From contig JALKBU010000019.1 in NCBI GenBank assembly GCA_023091735.1, positions 1-64,000 of the forward strand: a stretch of DNA of 64,000 bases, written 5' to 3'. The stretch's first letter is position 1; every line of letters starts with the position of its first letter. Shown piece by piece: positions 1 to 7,862 of this stretch. The notes beneath the pieces are model-generated. The model was not told the DNA's origin. It searched no databases and saw only the letters and a list, made by a program, of their open reading frames with translations. A program made the translations under genes and the position numbers. This DNA is from Trichomonas tenax (taxonomy: Eukaryota; Parabasalia; Trichomonadida; Trichomonadidae).

Positions 1-126
1 ATCTGATATCTTGTGGAATCCAGGCGAAAAGATGCGAGATATGCTATTAGAGACCCCGTGGGGCACTGTGTCTTCATTTACAAGAATCTGCGGGACCATT
101 CGAATTGGTGGCCCATCAGAGTTCAT
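1..126 (-). CDS. possible N-terminal end of a gene running off the left edge
   Basis: An open frame on the minus strand starts with an ATG at 126-124 and stays open for 42 codons to the window edge. The predicted start is MNSDGPPIRMVPQ and I do not recognise it. Base composition here is much less AT-rich than the flanking intergenic DNA, which favours coding. The ATG lies only 11 bases beyond the 3' end of the tRNA-Arg gene, across the T run that should end that tRNA. A plus-strand frame (from base 2 to a TAG inside the tRNA region) is also open, so strand choice is uncertain. Confidence 0.25.
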   Translation of the reverse strand, partial: MNSDGPPIRMVPQILVNEDTVPHGVSNSISRIFSPGFHKISD

Positions 127-137
127 GCAAAAAAAAC

Positions 138-210
138 GCGCCGTCCAGGATTTGAACCTGGACTCTACTGCTCCGTAGGCAGTCACCTTATCCAATTGGG
201 CCAACGGCGC
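138..210 (-). tRNA. tRNA-Arg(ACG)
   Basis: The minus strand folds as a complete 73-nt cloverleaf. The acceptor arms GCGCCGT and ACGGCGC pair. The anticodon stem is ACTGC/GCAGT around loop CTACGGA, giving anticodon ACG. The T arm is CCAGG-TTCAAAT-CCTGG. No intron is present and the 3' CCA is not encoded. A run of six T (minus-strand sense) directly after the 3' end (131-136) fits an RNA polymerase III terminator. ACG would be read as inosine-CG and decode CGU, CGC and CGA arginine codons. Confidence 0.95.
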
Positions 211-293
211 TTCACACTTTATATTTTTGTTTTATATACAACACTATAAATGAGAGAATTCAAAATCTCTAAACGAAAATATTTTAAATTTTT

Positions 294-1850
294 ATGCCGG
301 TTCGAGATTTTGAGGGAAAATGGGTCATTGTCGACGGAAAGAAGTTCAAAGTCCCTCTTTTCTCGAAGTGGGAGGAGAAGTGCAGCTGCTGTTGTTGTCA
401 TATTGCTTATTTTCCTGAAATTCACAATTATTTTTGCAACCAATGGGAATGTCATTGCATGTATCCACTTCTCGTTTTGTTTATTGTCTACGTAGCGTTC
501 GGTTTCGGTCTTTACACGATTTACGACCAATTTCCCATCTTTCCTTCATTAATATCATTTTTCTGCTTCAGTTTTACATTCATGATGTGGAATGTTGCTT
601 ACTTCTGCGCCATGTGTCGATCCCCAGGCTATCTTCCTTGGTTCTGGGCAGTTGAAAAAGGAACGCAATACACATGGGAAGAACACATGGACGGAGTCAT
701 TACTACGCAGCAGCAGTATGACTTTGCGGATGCTAACTCAAAGCCTGAGAGAGGATCACTCACAAAGCAAGGCAGAAGATTAATATTAAGAGCTGATCAT
801 ATTTGTCCATGGATCGCGAACTGGGTCGGATTGAAGAACTACAGGTACTTCTTTACGAAGTTACTGTGGACGATCTTGTTGTTCTTAGAATGGTTTGCAA
901 TATTAGGATTTGTTATTTACAATCTTGTGAAACATGGATGGAAATTACGCATTTCTACGCTTGGAATGCTGCTGTGTGCTGTTCCTGTCTTTCTCTTCTT
1001 CATCTTCTTCATGATCGTTTTTTGTCGCCACATCGGATATCTCTGCAGAAACACGACGACACTGCAAGAACTGAGAGCCGCTCGTGATGAAGACTCGATG
1101 AATCCATATGACCTCGGATGCTGCACTAACTGTGCAGAAACATTAGGTCCAAAATCATTGTGTTTGTTTTGGTTCATTCCGATTCCTTTGCCACGTCTTA
1201 ATGCTGGTATTTATTGGAAACGCTTTGATATGCAAAAAGACAGCAGGCGCGTTAACTATGCAGCAGAAGTTCCCCGTGGACACGCGATATTTGTACAGGA
1301 GGACAAATCATCATCTGATTCATTCCATGGAAATGATGAGGAACCAGCTGAAGAAGAGATGATTCAAACGCCACAAAAGATCCCAGATCCTGAACTTCCA
1401 CCTCATTCAACACCTAAGAATACACCAGAATCTCCAAAACAAGATCATCCTAAGCCCAAAAATAATAATAACACATCATCGCCTCAGAATATTCAAGAAT
1501 TGCCAACATGGTCACCGCAAAGTTCTCAGCAAACACCACAGAAGCAAACAACCCCTGTTACACCTCCACCTCAGAATGCTACGAAACCAAATAATGATAA
1601 CATGATTGGCGTAGATGTTAAGAAATTACTTGATGATACATCTGAAACGTCCCGTCCTCCTAGGAAGCCAAAGATGAGGAGATACGATCCAGAGCGTGAT
1701 GCAGGAAAGAAAGTTTACAGGAAAGTTCATGTCGCACACAAAGGTGATGGCACTGTTGTTGTTTCACCAAAAAGAATGCCGTCTCCACCAAAACATTCCC
1801 CTGTTCCACAAAGAGTCAACAGAATGCCTGCTCCTCCTCCGCGAACTTAA
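294..1850 (+). CDS. DHHC-family protein acyltransferase with degenerate zinc domain
   Basis: A 518-residue polytopic membrane protein of the DHHC S-acyltransferase family, which moves palmitate to cysteines of Golgi or plasma-membrane proteins. Hydrophobic segments lie near residues 57-76, 84-106, 190-211 and 223-247, with the catalytic loop between the second and third, as expected. The core reads DHICPWIANWVG (D168-C171) then KNYRYF, so the catalytic Cys171 is kept but the second His is Ile. Upstream, where the family has three zinc cysteines and a histidine (KPxRSxHCxxCxxC), this protein has KPERGSLTKQGRRL, with none of them. A TTxE-like stretch follows the fourth segment. A cysteine cluster at residues 30-35 precedes the first segment. 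The C-terminal half (about 330-518) is Pro/Ser/Thr-rich and probably disordered. The start is the first ATG of the frame. Family assignment is firm; enzymatic activity is not. Confidence 0.8.
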   Translation: MPVRDFEGKWVIVDGKKFKVPLFSKWEEKCSCCCCHIAYFPEIHNYFCNQWECHCMYPLLVLFIVYVAFGFGLYTIYDQFPIFPSLISFFCFSFTFMMWNVAYFCAMCRSPGYLPWFWAVEKGTQYTWEEHMDGVITTQQQYDFADANSKPERGSLTKQGRRLILRADHICPWIANWVGLKNYRYFFTKLLWTILLFLEWFAILGFVIYNLVKHGWKLRISTLGMLLCAVPVFLFFIFFMIVFCRHIGYLCRNTTTLQELRAARDEDSMNPYDLGCCTNCAETLGPKSLCLFWFIPIPLPRLNAGIYWKRFDMQKDSRRVNYAAEVPRGHAIFVQEDKSSSDSFHGNDEEPAEEEMIQTPQKIPDPELPPHSTPKNTPESPKQDHPKPKNNNNTSSPQNIQELPTWSPQSSQQTPQKQTTPVTPPPQNATKPNNDNMIGVDVKKLLDDTSETSRPPRKPKMRRYDPERDAGKKVYRKVHVAHKGDGTVVVSPKRMPSPPKHSPVPQRVNRMPAPPPRT

Positions 1851-1956
1851 CTTTAATCATGTATGTTTTTTGTTTATAAATTATAGATATTATCGACATT
1901 ATTTTTCTAATCTCATAACATGATAAATATTATAAATCAAAATGGAAAAAATTGTT

Positions 1957-2048
1957 ATGTAAATAATACATTTTGTTATGTAAATTATTTTTGACATAGA
2001 TTTGTCATGTAAATAGTATTGATCATGTAAATAAATTATTTGACACGT
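1957..2048 (+). promoter_or_regulatory. repeated (TGTCA)TGTAAA motif upstream of NMN adenylyltransferase
   Basis: Five copies of a TGTAAA-type motif occur at 1959, 1980, 2009, 2027 and 2047 (position of the G). Two have the fuller form TTGTTATGTAAAT and two TCATGTAAAT. The last copies sit 51-71 bases before the ATG at 2098. The same motif lies at a similar distance and in the same orientation before several other genes in the window. Function is inferred from position only. Confidence 0.45.
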
Positions 2049-2097
2049 AACAATCGATATCTCAAAAGTGACGAGATTTTCAAAAGTGTCATTAATA

Positions 2098-2721
2098 ATG
2101 TCAAAAAAGATTGTTCTGGCTTTTTTCGGTAGTTTCAATCCCCCAACAAACGGACACTTAATGGCAGCAACAATAGCGACCGATCATATGAAGGATCTTG
2201 GTTTTGATGTCCAACAGACAATATTTGTTCCTGCACATTCTGGATACGGCAAACCAGGACTTTTAACAGGCCCTCAGCGAGCGGATATGCTTGAGGCAAT
2301 GGTTGCACATACAAACTTCTTGACAGTTGAAAGATGTGAGATCGAAAAAGATTCATGGTCCAGAACAATCGACACACTCTTATATTTGAGGAATAAGCAT
2401 CAGTGCCGCATAGTCATGATTTGCGGCATCGATATTGTCGAAGCATTCGAAACACATTGGAGAGAGCCCGATGTTAAAAGAATCATGGACGAATTCGGTC
2501 TTTGTATATTACCGCGTGTCGAAGAAGCTGTTGACCTTAAGAGCAAATGTAAATATATTGAAGGTCATGATAAATTATTATATGTCGTTGGATCTAACCC
2601 ATTAAACTTGGTTAGCTCTACACTAGTTAGAAATGAGATAAAGAAAAGGCATCACATTGTTGGTTTGGTTGATCCGGCAGTTGCTGAAATTATCGAAAAG
2701 AACAACTACTATAAAGATTAA
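2098..2721 (+). CDS. nicotinamide/nicotinate mononucleotide adenylyltransferase
   Basis: A 207-residue nucleotidylyltransferase that joins NMN or NaMN to ATP to make NAD or its deamido form, the last step of NAD synthesis. The N-terminus has the FNPPTNGHL signature ((H/T)xGH nucleotide-binding motif) and the C-terminal part has SSTLVR, the ISSTxxR motif. The length fits the compact eukaryotic/bacterial family. The frame is open from 2068, but the ATG at 2098 gives a protein starting MSKKIVLAFFGSFNPP, as in the family. It is also immediately preceded by AAAAGTGTCATTAATA, an initiator-like element, so I chose that start. The gene sits alone on the plus strand between the DHHC gene and a convergent minus-strand gene. 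Confidence 0.9.
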   Translation: MSKKIVLAFFGSFNPPTNGHLMAATIATDHMKDLGFDVQQTIFVPAHSGYGKPGLLTGPQRADMLEAMVAHTNFLTVERCEIEKDSWSRTIDTLLYLRNKHQCRIVMICGIDIVEAFETHWREPDVKRIMDEFGLCILPRVEEAVDLKSKCKYIEGHDKLLYVVGSNPLNLVSSTLVRNEIKKRHHIVGLVDPAVAEIIEKNNYYKD

Positions 2722-2986
2722 ATACGATGTTTTATTTTCATGTCATTGCAATGTTACTTCACTTAGTCTCAACATATTTTATCATATTATAAAATTTTTC
2801 AAAATATTTATATAAATATGTATGCGTTATTTATGCCTTTGAAAATGCGTTGGAATTATCCTTAATAGATTCTTCAATAAAACACAAACTTCAAAATGTG
2901 TGAATTAGAAAACATATAAAAATTCGATTCTAGTAATATTTTACATACATTATTATATAACAAGACAAGCAGTATTCGATATAGTC

Positions 2987-3490
2987 TTAATCATGAATGA
3001 GTATATTCTCAAGTCGAAATGTTGGTGAAAGACTGTGAAAGAAGAGGAAAGCAAGCTCAAGTAATATGTGCGATCTAACGTTTCTCATTACATTACGTGG
3101 AGGAGTCAAGAAAATTGTTGTTAATGCATAAAATAATAAACATAATGTGAATGAGATCATTACTACTATAGGAGAAGCTTTAAGGAATTTGTGTAATATG
3201 AATGGAACTATTGCAATTAATGAAATGATGAATAAATAAATCGAAAAAACTGATTGTTTTGTTTGGTATTCAATTTTCTCGAGAACGATGATAGGTTCTG
3301 TTATGACATCTTCAAGATTCAGAATTTTGCCATCTTGGAGGATTTGAAGCTCCGATGTGATTTTTTTTACTCTAACGTGAGAAGAAAGACGAGAAAGCAT
3401 TTGCTCTGCAGTACACGTTAACGGGACATTGATTAACGGAATTTCACTTTTGTCAGGAAGCACAACTTGAACACTATGTCGCGTTTCCAT
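2987..3490 (-). CDS. small membrane protein with ubiquitin-like N-terminus
   Basis: A 167-residue protein I do not recognise. Residues 1-75 look like a ubiquitin-like fold: strand-rich start HSVQVVLPDKSEIPL, a central helix, then a GKIL turn. Strongly hydrophobic segments follow at about 80-100 and 105-128, with a third shorter one near 140-155. This layout resembles membrane proteins with a cytosolic ubiquitin-like domain, such as some ER proteins, but nothing specific can be claimed. The ATG is preceded by TCACATTTCTTG, an initiator-like element, and a GCCATGTAAA motif lies 55 bases upstream. Confidence 0.65.
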   Translation of the reverse strand: METRHSVQVVLPDKSEIPLINVPLTCTAEQMLSRLSSHVRVKKITSELQILQDGKILNLEDVITEPIIVLEKIEYQTKQSVFSIYLFIISLIAIVPFILHKFLKASPIVVMISFTLCLLFYALTTIFLTPPRNVMRNVRSHILLELAFLFFHSLSPTFRLENILIHD

Positions 3491-3827
3491 TATTTTCTCA
3501 AGAAATGTGACATTTCTTGTTTTTACTTGTCAGAAAATATTTTACATGGCGAATAAATGCATTTTTAAGTTTTTCTTGGTTTAGAATCAATTTCATTCTA
3601 AAACCTTTTAATTACATAATAAAAAATATAATTAAATTCTTATTATGTGATCATTATCATCCAAATCGAAATTAATTTTGCAATTTAATATAATGCTTGA
3701 ATTTTATAAAAATCAGGTTAATTCTCTATTTTATAGGTTCTATATTGGAATAAAGATGTGATTGGAATGAAAATCTTAATTTAAACAGTAAATATATATG
3801 AAACAAAAAAAATAGATAGATAGAACT
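3491..3827. other. AT-rich intergenic region between two minus-strand genes
   Basis: This 337-base stretch holds the upstream region of the ubiquitin-like membrane protein gene. It includes TTTACATGGC at 3541-3550, which on the coding strand reads GCCATGTAAA. I see no open frame, RNA gene or repeat beyond this. Confidence 0.5.
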
Positions 3828-4865
3828 CTACTCCTCAACAGGAAGATCATCGATGTCAACTGGAATGTCTCCTCCTTCACCAAGTTGGCCCCATTCAGAA
3901 TATTGGAACCATGGAAGTTTAATTATTCTGCTTCCAAAAACTAATGCCAAACAATAGAGAATGAGAGCTACAAACTGAAGTGATTGATCAGCAGATGTGA
4001 ATAGGCCGTCATCTCTTCCTGTTAATGTTAATACGAAAAATGCGCCTAATGATCCAACAATGTCAGACATAACGAAAGGAAGTGAATCCTTTGCACTGGA
4101 TAATAAGATTGTCGCTTGAGTCGACAAAAACGAAGTGAAAATACATATTGCAGCTCCTAATCCAAGTCTTGGTGTTGTTATAAGCATAACGAATGCATCA
4201 CCGACATTTTCAAGAGCACCTCCATCTAATGTACTTTCATCTCTGCCTGGAATCAAATAAGCAATAGGGAAAACGAGAATTAAGATTAAAATTGAGCCTA
4301 AAATTCCTTCAATAGTAAGTAAACTTGATGCTGTTGTTTCAAATTTCTCGATTATAACTCTTTCTGAGTAAATTTGCGCGCATTTGAATATCATTGATAT
4401 AATAACTAAAAATGGATAAAGAAATGTACCGATATTAGATGCAATAGCGAGTATTAACGCGAAGCATCCGATGACAAGTACGAGAATTTGATATGGCCTC
4501 GGTTTCTTAAATGTTAAGATAATCGGAATGAAAATCATGCATATTTGTCTGAGAATGAAACTAATAAACGCCTGTCCATGAACGACAGAGAAGTTAAATA
4601 GAAGTAAAAACATCACGGAAAAAGATGCTGGAATTAAATAGTATAAGGCAAGGCGAAATGGTATATTTGGCTTTTCGAAGATACTCATTGCGGCGGATCC
4701 GAGCATTAAAAAGAATGAAATAGTGAAAGGTTTCGTGAATGGACGAAAACGAAATTGCGGAGCATCAGCTTTAACAGTACTTATGAGTTTGACCATAATA
4801 TCGCACGCTATTGTCGTCAGCGCCGACAAAATTGCAGCGTATTTCAAGTCCAAGTTTTCAATCAT
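3828..4865 (-). CDS. SLC35F6-like transporter of the drug/metabolite superfamily
   Basis: A 345-residue integral membrane protein with about ten hydrophobic segments and short loops, the topology of the SLC35/EamA drug-metabolite transporter superfamily. The stretch QIYSERVIIEKF followed by LLTIEGILGSIL in the middle matches the SLC35F6-type pattern (a conserved E in a membrane segment, then EGxxG). The substrate cannot be read from sequence; related proteins are placed in Golgi, lysosome or plasma membrane. The C-terminus is an acidic tail ending DIPVDIDDLPVEE. The stop is TAG. The ATG is preceded by a short AT-rich leader without an obvious CACTTTT element. Confidence 0.75.
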   Translation of the reverse strand: MIENLDLKYAAILSALTTIACDIMVKLISTVKADAPQFRFRPFTKPFTISFFLMLGSAAMSIFEKPNIPFRLALYYLIPASFSVMFLLLFNFSVVHGQAFISFILRQICMIFIPIILTFKKPRPYQILVLVIGCFALILAIASNIGTFLYPFLVIISMIFKCAQIYSERVIIEKFETTASSLLTIEGILGSILILILVFPIAYLIPGRDESTLDGGALENVGDAFVMLITTPRLGLGAAICIFTSFLSTQATILLSSAKDSLPFVMSDIVGSLGAFFVLTLTGRDDGLFTSADQSLQFVALILYCLALVFGSRIIKLPWFQYSEWGQLGEGGDIPVDIDDLPVEE

Positions 4866-5127
4866 ATTTGATCAGAATTTCTTTTTAAATAATGATTTTC
4901 TAAATCTGACATTATATTTGCATAGGCAAGGTTTTAATATATTTATTGATCAAATATCAAATTTCTTGAAATAGAATCTAATATTTTAACCTTCTAGGTT
5001 TATTTATTAACTACAGATAAAGATCTTTCTATTTGAGCTATAAAATTGATTATCTGCTGACATTAATATCAAAATAGAAAATTATATCAAAGAGTTGAAA
5101 TTTAAAATATTAAGGTATTTATAAAAT

Positions 5128-5544
5128 TCAAGAGCTATAACGTTCAACAACGCTGGAAACTTCAGTAACAAATTTTTGACATGAGTTCGCGATAGGCATA
5201 TCGAGGTGATAGAATGGGTTCTTCAGCACATAGTCTGCATAAACTCCGTATATTTCTTTCAAGAGATCTTGAGATTTGCTGAATCCTATATCAGTAAATA
5301 CCATAAACTTAAGGCCCGTAATTGTTTGGAGGACTGAAACTCTCCATGTTGTACACTCGAGTTCGGTGAAGCCGGATGATTTTGGTGTTGGCGAAATAGC
5401 GACGGAAATTGCATGAAGTGAATGCAAAGTGGAACCAATGATAATTACTTCGTTAGAATCAAGCTGTGGGGCATCTTTGCTATATGACCACGAAAAAATC
5501 AGGCCACCGCTGCTGTTGAGAATCATACAGTTGTAGACTGGCAT
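5128..5544 (-). CDS. TRAPPC4: TRAPP complex subunit 4 (Trs23/sybindin-like)
   Basis: A 138-residue longin-fold subunit of the TRAPP tethering complex, which activates the Rab1/Ypt1 GTPase at ER-Golgi and Golgi membranes. Family marks are an N-terminal SSGGLIFSW, then HSLHAISVAISP, a central tryptophan-containing strand, QTITGLKFMVFTD, and IYGVYADYVLKNPFYHLDMPI near the end, which is the best-conserved signature of TRAPPC4. It lacks the insertion loop of longer homologues. The stop is TGA. Upstream, the coding strand carries GATAAAGTGCCA, nearly the same as the element in front of PRP38. Confidence 0.85.
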   Translation of the reverse strand: MPVYNCMILNSSGGLIFSWSYSKDAPQLDSNEVIIIGSTLHSLHAISVAISPTPKSSGFTELECTTWRVSVLQTITGLKFMVFTDIGFSKSQDLLKEIYGVYADYVLKNPFYHLDMPIANSCQKFVTEVSSVVERYSS

Positions 5545-6061
5545 TCGTGATAAATTTAAAAATTAGGGGGTGGCACTTTATCTCCCTCATCATTTTTATC
5601 TCACTTCAAATCTCTAAATTTAGAATTCGTTTTTAATTTTATTTTTGGACTTCCTACACCATATGCCCTCATGAGGGGGTCGAAAAATCAAAAATTGAAA
5701 TAGAATATATAAATATTTTTCATAATTATTGTTTAAAAATTTGTTTTTTCTTAATAAAATTATGTTATTTTATAAAAGTAAATTTGAAATTGACGTTTAA
5801 TTTCGCTTTTCTTTATGACTATTTCATTTTTAAATAAAATTCTAAAATGTATTTCTTAAAATCCAATATCATAAATAATGGTAAGGAGATTGTTATGCTG
5901 TCGCTATAGCCTAGTATTTTGGTTAATAGGTTATTATATGGATTCCTTTAGAAAAATTTGAATCATACATTTTGTTGGAATAGATTAGTTTAGTATTGAG
6001 GTTCTTTAGTATATGGTAAGAGATTTGAAAACAACAAATAAATAACAGCTGAACAAGAAGA
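5545..6061. other. AT-rich intergenic region
   Basis: This stretch holds the upstream region of TRAPPC4 (element GATAAAGTGCCA, coding sense) and the downstream region of the IMPACT-family gene. The ORF at 5923-6132 overlaps the real gene end and has no family support. I see no RNA gene or strong repeat. Confidence 0.5.
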
Positions 6062-6532
6062 TTATTTCTTCTTCCGTCCTTTCTTGCCTTCTGGCTTCTT
6101 ATCTTGTGCATTATCTGTTGAATTTTTCGCATTCTTGCCGTTCTTTTCAGGAATCAAGTTGTGATCACGTAACACTTTCATCGCAGCGCCAGTAATATCT
6201 CTAAATCTGTCTCCGTGAAGTAAAACACCACCGAACCATCTTGAAACCATGACTGCTACATTCTTTGCGCCATTTGTTTCAAGCATTTGAAGGATTTGTA
6301 TGGCAGCGTGTGTTTCTCCATCATCATCGTAACCAGAATCTTTCGGGGTAATCCATGCCAATATATTATGTGTTGCTTCACCAATTTTTGGTTCATCCAA
6401 CAAAGTATCTCTGAATAAACAAACATCTTGGACATTATTGCATACAGCGCAGAAAGCCTGGAACTTGCTCTTCCTGTCTGTAAATGGCTCACCCCTGAAT
6501 ATCTCTGGTGGGTCATCTAAGCAATAGGCCAT
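6062..6532 (-). CDS. IMPACT/UPF0029-family protein
   Basis: A 156-residue protein with one UPF0029 (Impact N-terminal) domain. Diagnostic stretches are GEPFTDRKSKFQAF at about residues 14-27, DDDGETHAA, and VMVSRWFGGVLLHGDRFRDI at about 94-113. In yeast and animals the family includes YIH1/IMPACT, which bind GCN1 and restrain the GCN2 kinase, but those carry an RWD domain that is absent here. Short stand-alone versions occur in bacteria (YigZ) and protists. The C-terminal 30 residues are a lysine-rich tail ending KGRKKK. The start codon is only 28 bases from the divergent PRP38 start. Confidence 0.85.
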   Translation of the reverse strand: MAYCLDDPPEIFRGEPFTDRKSKFQAFCAVCNNVQDVCLFRDTLLDEPKIGEATHNILAWITPKDSGYDDDGETHAAIQILQMLETNGAKNVAVMVSRWFGGVLLHGDRFRDITGAAMKVLRDHNLIPEKNGKNAKNSTDNAQDKKPEGKKGRKKK

Positions 6533-6560
6533 ATTTTTGTTTTAGATAAAAGTGCCAAAA
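6533..6560. promoter_or_regulatory. 28-bp shared divergent promoter (IMPACT / PRP38)
   Basis: The start codons of two opposite genes are separated by 28 bases. One element is central: GATAAAAGTGCC on the PRP38 strand (ending 5 bases before its ATG), which reads GGCACTTTTATC on the other strand, about 16 bases before that ATG. AAAAGTG/CACTTTT elements lie just before many other starts in the window, so this single copy may direct both genes. This is inference from position. Confidence 0.5.
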
Positions 6561-7379
6561 ATGGAAAAATCTGATTCTGATCATGAAGATGATAAATATG
6601 TTTTTCCTTCATGGTCTGATACATTAGTTTACAAAAAATCAGTGAGAGGCGTCGCTCCCCAGCACTTGATCGATACTTCAACACGACATAAAATTTATGG
6701 TTCGATGTATTGGCAACAGTATTGTTTCGGAGTTAATTTGGTGACATTCGTCGATAGAGTACAAACATTGAAAGGTGTTGGTGGGGTTTTTGGGCTCTAT
6801 AGAGATCCCTGCAACTTTATATGTTTGTTTTTAAAATTACTTGAACTTGAACCTTCGAAAGAAGTAGTGTTAGGTTTCTTACACACAAAAGCATGGCAAA
6901 TGAAACATTTAAGACTTTTAGCTGCTTTATACGTAAGATTCGTATTTCCTCCGGAAGAAGTTTTCATTATACTCGAAGAAATGCTTGGACAATACAACAA
7001 AGTCGCAGTACTGCGCGAAGAAGGTTACAAAATCGAATATTTCGACGATGTGATATCATCATTTTTAAATGATAAGTTTTGGTGCGGAATAACATTCCCG
7101 CCACTTACCCCAAGGAATAATTTACCGCCTAGAATCACTCCGCTTGCTCATATGTCAGACAAAATTAAAGAAGAAGAATTTGCGAAATTGGGAATGAATA
7201 AAGACGGCATTCTCTTCGAGGAACTGGAGAAAAGGAAAGAGGAAGAAAAGAAATCGGGACGTCTTCAGTTCAAAGTCAAAAAGAAAGTTCCGGTTCCTGC
7301 ACCCGTCAAATCAGAAGCAGATGAAATTGCTGAAGAAAACAAACTACGTGCTATGCTTGGATTGCCTCTATTGCATTAA
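6561..7379 (+). CDS. PRP38: pre-mRNA-splicing factor PRP38
   Basis: A 272-residue homologue of PRP38, a U4/U6.U5 tri-snRNP-associated protein needed for spliceosome activation in the nucleus. The PRP38 domain spans about residues 25-190 and includes YWQQYCFGVN, GGVFGLYRDPCNFICLFLKLL, LRLLAALYVRF and a YFDDVISSFL stretch, all characteristic. The tail is rich in Glu and Lys. The frame is open from 6552 through a GTG, but the ATG at 6561 is the first true start. Trichomonads have few introns, yet retain a spliceosome, so its presence is expected. Confidence 0.92.
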   Translation: MEKSDSDHEDDKYVFPSWSDTLVYKKSVRGVAPQHLIDTSTRHKIYGSMYWQQYCFGVNLVTFVDRVQTLKGVGGVFGLYRDPCNFICLFLKLLELEPSKEVVLGFLHTKAWQMKHLRLLAALYVRFVFPPEEVFIILEEMLGQYNKVAVLREEGYKIEYFDDVISSFLNDKFWCGITFPPLTPRNNLPPRITPLAHMSDKIKEEEFAKLGMNKDGILFEELEKRKEEEKKSGRLQFKVKKKVPVPAPVKSEADEIAEENKLRAMLGLPLLH

Positions 7380-7448
7380 TTTTGTTGTGATTAAATTTTG
7401 TTTGTTAGTAACAAAAAATATTAAATTTGTTAGCTGATACAAAGTAAT

Positions 7449-7862
7449 TTACTTGCCGAAGACTAAAGCAATCTCGCGAGCAGCGGTCTCTGGAGCATCA
7501 GAGCCGTGGCAAAGGTTCTCTGTTGTGGAGCGAGCGTAGAGGGCACGGAGGGAGTTTGGAGCCTTCTCGACAGCGACCTCCTTCTTTGTTGGGCCGATGA
7601 TTTCACGCCACTTGGCAATAGCGTTTGGACCAGCGAGTTCGAGGGCGACAATTGTGCCAGATGTCATGTAGCCAGCGAGGTCAGCGAAGAAACTCTTACC
7701 AACATGCTCAGCGTAGAACTTGGAGGCGAATTCCATATCGAACTTCATTGTCTTCATCTGGACGATGTGGAGGCCCTCCTGTGTGATGCGGTCGATAACC
7801 TTGCCCCAGTACTGTTCGTAGCCTGGCTTGATCATAGCATAAGTGTGCTGTTCCTCACTCAT
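7449..7862 (-). CDS. NDK: nucleoside diphosphate kinase
   Basis: A 137-residue NDP kinase that moves the gamma-phosphate from ATP to other nucleoside diphosphates through a phosphohistidine. The N-terminus reads TYAMIKPG and the active site is ENLCHGSDAPETAAREI with the catalytic His in NxxHGSD; both are family signatures. It lacks any targeting extension, so it is probably cytosolic. The frame is open upstream to a GTG, but ATG at 7862 gives MSEEQHTYAMIKPG. The coding strand has TTTTCACTTTCTTTC immediately before it, a textbook trichomonad-type initiator. Third positions are richer in G/C than in neighbouring genes, as expected for high expression. Confidence 0.95.
   Translation of the reverse strand: MSEEQHTYAMIKPGYEQYWGKVIDRITQEGLHIVQMKTMKFDMEFASKFYAEHVGKSFFADLAGYMTSGTIVALELAGPNAIAKWREIIGPTKKEVAVEKAPNSLRALYARSTTENLCHGSDAPETAAREIALVFGK

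Noticed and set aside
13..249. Plus-strand 78-codon frame
   Set aside because: It starts with GTG and runs through the antisense of tRNA-Arg; no family feature.
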